Positions 5,279 through 8,222 of a DNA stretch of 8,222 nucleotides are shown here, in pieces. The notes beneath the pieces are model-generated. The model made no database searches and had not been told where the DNA came from. It worked only from the letters and a program-made list of their open reading frames with translations. Made by a program: the position numbers and the translations under genes. The stretch comes from JBBAFM01 sp041655415 (GTDB taxonomy: Bacteria > Bacillota > Clostridia > Peptostreptococcales > JAAYPU01): NCBI GenBank assembly GCA_964429195.1, contig CAYSBC010000075.1:1-8222 (forward strand), in the 5' to 3' direction. The stretch's first letter is position 1; the number at the start of each line of letters is the position of its first letter.

Positions 5279-6130
5279 ATGATTATTTCATGTCCATTAT
5301 GTAGCTATTCAAAACAAGCAGATCCACCAGCTGGACTAATCACAGTAAATTGTCCAAAATGCAAACACAAATTTCAAATTGATACAAATCAACCACCCCA
5401 GGAAGATTTTTTCATACAAGAAGATGTAGCCAAAAAAATAAACGAAGCAGAGGAGAAACTCACGAAATGTCCTGAGTGCAGCAACAATATTTCAAAAAAA
5501 GCTGTATCTTGCCCACAATGTGGATTCCCTCTCGGTATACCAAATACAGGGGGCTCAGAAGAGAAGCAAGCTCCTCAGATGGACAACCTTTGCCTAGAGT
5601 GCAGCAATCCCATACCTGATGCCATGTCCATAAGTTGTCCCTCCTGCGGCGTTGGGGCGCCTTTGGATGGGAACGACGTGCTCAAAACTAATTCCAAAGA
5701 ATATTACCCACTCGGCACTAATAATGAAACTCCGCTCTTCCCTCAAACCAATTCCATAAACCAAGGGGAAATGAATGCACCTAAACTATATTTGGTTAGC
5801 ATAGCAATCATAGTACTGGTAATTATACTTGCCGCCTTTTTTATTATAAAAAGAGAAAAAAACAATCAGAAAATCATAAATTCATTGTTTGCCGAGGCCG
5901 GAATGAATTTGTCTTATGGTAATTATAACGATGCGGTTGGATTGTATTTTAAAATACTTGAACTTAAACCAAATAAGAAACTTCAAGGGAGAATTCATAA
6001 CAATATCGGAATGGCTTTATTGCAAACGCAAGATTTCGAAACGGCGGTTAAAGCATTCTCAAAGGGATGTGACCTGGGCAGCACAGAGGCTTGTGAAAGA
6101 ATGAGACAACTAAGAGCATATAGATATTAA
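5279..6130 (+). CDS. Triple zinc-ribbon, single-TM, TPR protein
   Basis: This is a 283-residue multi-domain protein of unknown function. Ribbon 1 (Cys5, 8, 25, 28) has the CPxC...NCPKCKHKFQI form of MJ0042-type zinc ribbons. Ribbon 2 uses Cys64, 67, 78 and 81 and ribbon 3 Cys105, 108, 120 and 123. A low-complexity linker leads to one transmembrane helix at about 170-190 (LYLVSIAIIVLVIILAAFFII). Two TPR-like repeats follow at about 203-236 and 237-270, ending in FSKGCDLGSTEACERM. Basic residues directly after the helix (KREKNNQK) would favour a cytoplasmic TPR, while ribbons are also normally cytoplasmic, so topology is ambiguous. Ribosome site AAGGTG at 5268-5273, overlapping the previous stop. 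The 3' neighbour is a lipoprotein that shares its C-terminal Cys motif. TPRs bind proteins, so a scaffold role is plausible. Confidence 0.8.
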   Translation: MIISCPLCSYSKQADPPAGLITVNCPKCKHKFQIDTNQPPQEDFFIQEDVAKKINEAEEKLTKCPECSNNISKKAVSCPQCGFPLGIPNTGGSEEKQAPQMDNLCLECSNPIPDAMSISCPSCGVGAPLDGNDVLKTNSKEYYPLGTNNETPLFPQTNSINQGEMNAPKLYLVSIAIIVLVIILAAFFIIKREKNNQKIINSLFAEAGMNLSYGNYNDAVGLYFKILELKPNKKLQGRIHNNIGMALLQTQDFETAVKAFSKGCDLGSTEACERMRQLRAYRY

Positions 6131-6155
6131 TGAATTATTTTAGGTATGCTATAAT
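6127..6155 (+). promoter_or_regulatory. Possible extended -10 promoter before the TPR-like lipoprotein gene
   Basis: TGCTATAAT at 6147-6155 is a perfect extended -10 (TGnTATAAT). A poor -35 (TTAATG, 6127-6132) lies 17 bases upstream. Transcription would begin at about 6162, directly at the ribosome site, giving a very short leader. Chance is possible in such AT-rich DNA. Confidence 0.4.
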
Positions 6156-6175
6156 TTTTGATAAGGACTTTTTCC

Positions 6176-7351
6176 ATGATAGATATAATAGTAAAAAAAA
6201 TTATATGGCTGTTATTGATGTACATTACTGTTTTTATAGTCGGATGTACCGATAAGACGGAAAAGAGTGTACTAAATGAAATTAAATTAAAGGATAATGA
6301 AGTAACCTCCATCCTTGAACTAAAAAAAATAGAAGAATTTGAAAATTGCTATACTGTCAATGTTGAACTTATAAACGATGAAAAAAGAGATTTTATAATA
6401 AAATTGGAAAATGAAAAGATTAGGAAATACGCAAGTTTTCATAAGCAACCAAAATCTATCACATATGACAGGATATGTTCAAATGATTTAATTCCCGTTA
6501 TAGATGAATATCTGAACTGGGTAGAAAAATTTATATCAACTGGTGAAACAAATCGGGCAAATGAATATCTTCAAGAATTAAAAAACGCCTCTTTAGAGGC
6601 TGAAAATTACAAAATATCTGAAATTTACTTTAATCTTGGTTGGGCAAATGAAGTAACAAATCCTTTCATTTCATCTGATTATTATTCAAAATCTTGTTCC
6701 TATGGAAATGAAATAGCTTGTGAAAAAAGAGATATAATTGAAAACAGTCAGAAGGTAATTCATATAAACAATTTATTTATGCAGGGTGATTTGGTGAAGG
6801 CTGTTGAGGCAGCCGAAAATGCCATCGCAAGTTTTAGATGGGAAAACTTTTCAGACAAAAATAAATTTGATATTCACGATATTATTGCAAAATCATATTA
6901 TAAATCTTTCGAAAATGGGGCAATTACATATGATACAGGTGTGATTTTTGCCGAAACAGTTTTTCATACAAAGGAAATGATTAAATATTCAGATACTCCT
7001 GAAACAAAAGAACAATTAGAAAATTATCTGTATTGGGTTTATAGCAAAGCAAATGATCCAGATTATAGAGTTCTTTTGGTTAAGATCAAACTTTCAGATA
7101 TGGAAAAGCATAAAGACTGGAGTGAATACAACGTAAAACATTTATGTCTACTTAAGAAATATTGGTCTTTTGTTGAAGGTGAAAACGTAGCCATCGTAAA
7201 CATTCCTGAAAGTTTCGCTTTAAAATATAAAACTGGAGAAGAAGTTACATTATATATTACGTCCACAAGCAGGAGTAAAGACTACCTAAATTCGATGAAT
7301 GTTAAAGTATTTTTGTTTTTAGATGAAAAACCTAATTTCTCTAGTGAATGA
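6176..7351 (+). CDS. Large AT-rich lipoprotein with TPR-like helical region
   Basis: This is a 391-residue predicted lipoprotein of unknown function. The ATG at 6176 is chosen because AAGGA (6163-6167) lies 8 bases upstream and because it opens a lipoprotein signal: MIDIIVKK, a hydrophobic core, then IVGC with the lipidated Cys at 24. An in-frame TTG at 6158 would only add six residues. Residues about 30-95 are strand-rich and acidic (YTVNVELINDEKRDFIIKLE). Residues about 105-235 are helical and TPR-like (AEYLQEL, EIYFNLGWANE, DYYSKSC, GDLVKAVEAAENAI). The segment YYSKSCSYGNEIACEKRD, with Cys174 and Cys182, matches the end of the upstream protein's second TPR (FSKGCDLGSTEACERM) in spacing and in both Cys. 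The C-terminal 100 residues return to strands. It is third in the operon, 45 bases after the previous stop, with a possible extra promoter in the gap. Confidence 0.75.
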   Translation: MIDIIVKKIIWLLLMYITVFIVGCTDKTEKSVLNEIKLKDNEVTSILELKKIEEFENCYTVNVELINDEKRDFIIKLENEKIRKYASFHKQPKSITYDRICSNDLIPVIDEYLNWVEKFISTGETNRANEYLQELKNASLEAENYKISEIYFNLGWANEVTNPFISSDYYSKSCSYGNEIACEKRDIIENSQKVIHINNLFMQGDLVKAVEAAENAIASFRWENFSDKNKFDIHDIIAKSYYKSFENGAITYDTGVIFAETVFHTKEMIKYSDTPETKEQLENYLYWVYSKANDPDYRVLLVKIKLSDMEKHKDWSEYNVKHLCLLKKYWSFVEGENVAIVNIPESFALKYKTGEEVTLYITSTSRSKDYLNSMNVKVFLFLDEKPNFSSE

Positions 7352-7358
7352 TATGCAA

Positions 7359-7375
7359 CTAAAGCATAACTTTAG
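7359..7375. terminator. Small hairpin after the three-gene operon
   Basis: CTAAAG (7359-7364) pairs perfectly with CTTTAG (7370-7375) around a 5-base loop, starting 7 bases after the lipoprotein stop. The stem is AT-rich and no T-run follows, so it would be at best a weak terminator. Confidence 0.3.
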
Positions 7376-7399
7376 ATGACAATGAACTAGAATTGGCGC

Positions 7400-7466
7400 T
7401 GAACATGGCCAGGTAAACACTTTGGGTATAAGTTCAGCATAGACCTGCAGGAATGCGCTAGGATGA
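7400..7466 (+). repeat. Decayed copy of the 3' end of the DUF6933-type gene
   Basis: This stretch resembles 7912-7996, the last part of the next gene. CTGAACATG is shared at the start (7400-7408 and 7913-7921). After a variable, shorter middle, AAGTTCAGCATAGACCT matches AAGTACAGCATTGACCT with two differences. ATGCGCTAGGATGA then matches ATGCGCTTGAATGA with two differences. In one frame it still reads GYKFSIDLQECAR, like NKYSIDLLRDALE at the gene's end. It is best explained as the remnant of an upstream tandem copy that lost about 10 bases and its frame. Confidence 0.7.
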
Positions 7467-7996
7467 AATCGGAGGCGTTTTCTTTAGTAGTGGTAGGTAT
7501 ACGAAATAATGATAACTACCAGTGCACTCAACTTAAAGAGATTACGGAATATAAGGATGCTCTTATCCCTACATTCCCTCTAGGGTGCTGGCATGCTAAC
7601 TTCCTGATACTCGATAGGCATAAGTGCGTCCTCTTCACTAACGACCTTACGCGATACTCATTTCTTGTACCGGGACTCCGTAAGGCAGACTTCCAGATGC
7701 TTGATGAGGTGTTCAGACAGAATCTCTTCAAGTGTATGCTAAACGAGGGGATAAGCCAGGAAGGGATAGAGAAGGTGCTGGATGAGATCGAGGAAATCGT
7801 CTTTACCAGCTATGGAAACAGAAGCATTCTCGGCACTATGAACGACCTCACCAATATGATCCGTTGGAGGCTGCACGACAATGGCGGCTTGGCAGGAGTT
7901 GATATTTCTGAGCTGAACATGAAGCTTAACCGAGTACCAAGCAAGGCACTAGGTAACAAGTACAGCATTGACCTACTTAGAGATGCGCTTGAATGA
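7463..7996 (+). CDS. DUF6933-type protein, unknown function
   Basis: This is a 177-residue protein matching the DUF6933 family as I know it: a Trp-His-Ala-Asn segment (WHANFLILDRHKCVLFTNDLTRYSFLV), then PGLRKADFQMLDEVFRQNLF, a helical middle, EEIVFTSYGNRSILGTMNDL, and a final ELNMKLNRVPSKALGNKYSID. The family's function is unknown; it is often found on mobile DNA. The usual N-terminal motif (L.CTQK) is recognisable as YQCTQ at residues 18-22, so this start adds about 15 residues compared with the norm. The ATG at 7463 lies exactly where the decayed upstream copy has its stop, and the ribosome site is weak (AGGA at 7449-7452, 10 bases away). The true start may therefore be a later non-ATG codon. 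Base composition is less AT-rich than that of the preceding operon. It stands alone. Confidence 0.8.
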   Translation: MKSEAFSLVVVGIRNNDNYQCTQLKEITEYKDALIPTFPLGCWHANFLILDRHKCVLFTNDLTRYSFLVPGLRKADFQMLDEVFRQNLFKCMLNEGISQEGIEKVLDEIEEIVFTSYGNRSILGTMNDLTNMIRWRLHDNGGLAGVDISELNMKLNRVPSKALGNKYSIDLLRDALE

Positions 7997-8110
7997 CCCA
8001 TTGCAATAATCCATCTATTTAGCTAAACTAAGCCCAAGAATTAGTACAAAATCGATGCTAGTTTTTAGACGAATAGGCTCAGGGTGTAGAGAGATGGGAA
8101 GAGGATAAGC
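7997..8110. other. Non-coding stretch before the island end
   Basis: Nothing recognisable is seen between the DUF6933-type stop and the nested repeat. No reading frame of useful length, no strong hairpin and no repeat of sequence elsewhere in the window was found. Confidence 0.4.
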
Positions 8111-8111
8111 G

Positions 8112-8154
8112 CTTGAATATACAACAGAATGTTGTATCAGCTTTTGCATTCAAG
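8112..8154. repeat. Nested inverted repeat near the island end
   Basis: The inner arms ATACAACA (8119-8126) and TGTTGTAT (8130-8137) form a perfect 8-base stem with a GAA loop. They are enclosed, off-centre, by CTTGAAT (8112-8118) and ATTCAAG (8148-8154). AAGCGCTT, itself a palindrome, overlaps the left side (8107-8114). Its place 14 bases before the RNA-gene fragment would suit a recombinase or accessory-factor arm site, but that is inference. Confidence 0.55.
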
Positions 8155-8165
8155 TCGGCCGGAAA

Positions 8166-8189
8166 CCTCGATCCCGCCTAGCTCCACCA
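8166..8189 (+). other. Displaced 3' end of a tRNA or tmRNA gene, probable attachment site
   Basis: The sequence reads like the last third of a tRNA-like RNA: a T-loop CTCGATC (8166-8172), a 3' T-stem CCGCC, a 3' acceptor strand TAGCTCC, discriminator A and CCA ending at 8189. The bases before it do not pair with CCGCC, and no GGAGCTA-like 5' end lies at tRNA distance upstream, so only the 3' fragment is present. CCCGCC.AGCTCCACCA is close to tmRNA (ssrA) 3' ends, but a tRNA cannot be excluded. Islands integrating into the 3' end of such genes leave exactly this fragment at one boundary. Confidence 0.65.
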
Positions 8190-8199
8190 AACAATCAAG

Positions 8200-8222
8200 G
8201 GGTTGCGCATTCTGCGCAACCC
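8200..8222 (+). terminator. Strong GC-rich hairpin, probable native terminator of the RNA gene
   Basis: GGGTTGCGCA (8200-8209) and TGCGCAACCC (8213-8222) form a perfect 10-base stem with a TTC loop, 10 bases after the CCA of the RNA fragment. This is where a tRNA or tmRNA terminator belongs. The window ends at the stem, so a following T-run cannot be seen. Confidence 0.7.

Noticed and set aside
6127..6312. Minus-strand frame antisense to the start of the TPR-like lipoprotein gene
   Set aside because: It is low-complexity, AT-driven and without a ribosome site, and the + strand frame has a clear lipoprotein signal.
7359..7375. Strong terminator after the three-gene operon
   Set aside because: The stem has six mostly AT pairs and no T-run, so it is listed only as a weak candidate.
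8112..8189. A complete tRNA gene at the right end
   Set aside because: The 3' third fits, but there is no 5' acceptor strand, no D-arm and no T-stem partner, so only a fragment is present.
1..8222. CRISPR arrays, insertion sequences or phage structural genes
   Set aside because: No regularly spaced repeats, transposase motifs or terminal inverted repeats with target duplications were seen on either strand.

Overview
The window looks like the distal end of a genomic island in a Gram-negative bacterium. The best guess for the host is a Geobacter-like Desulfobacterota. That guess rests on the style of several proteins (a secreted thermonuclease with an Ada-like Cys tail, CPxC zinc-ribbon proteins, a ChaN-type protein and several lipoproteins) and is an inference, not a proof. 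All genes but one run on the + strand. There is no complete RNA gene, transposase, integrase or CRISPR array.

Layout. (1) 1-1706: the C-terminal nuclease part of a type III restriction (Res)-like helicase-nuclease, cut by the window edge. It is followed by a small basic protein and a larger unknown protein, and together they look like the tail of a defence locus. (2) 1684-2884: a secreted staphylococcal-type thermonuclease and a small lipoprotein. (3) 2885-4188: a small helical protein, a ChaN/Tiki-type gene that is now frameshifted, and a second small lipoprotein. (4) 4189-4519: a gene-poor stretch with short coding-like scraps in several frames. (5) 4520-7351: a minus-strand XRE regulator resembling restriction-modification controller (C) proteins, divergent from three genes. 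These encode a zinc-ribbon membrane protein, a triple zinc-ribbon/TM/TPR protein and a large TPR-like lipoprotein. Between regulator and genes lies a double palindrome closely resembling a C-box, and it overlaps the regulator's predicted -35. (6) 7352-7996: a DUF6933-type gene whose 5' flank is a decayed copy of its own 3' end. (7) 7997-8222: a non-coding end with a nested inverted repeat, a displaced 3' fragment of a tRNA or tmRNA gene ending in CCA, and a GC-rich hairpin. This end is best read as an attachment site with the chromosomal RNA gene's own terminator.

How the parts may work together. Region 5 is the most likely undescribed system. A C-protein-like switch sits where restriction-modification genes would be expected, but it faces an envelope-associated zinc-ribbon/TPR cassette instead. 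The last two cassette proteins share a short motif with two matching cysteines. The rest is typical island cargo: defence-gene remnants, lipoproteins, a pseudogene and a duplication scar.
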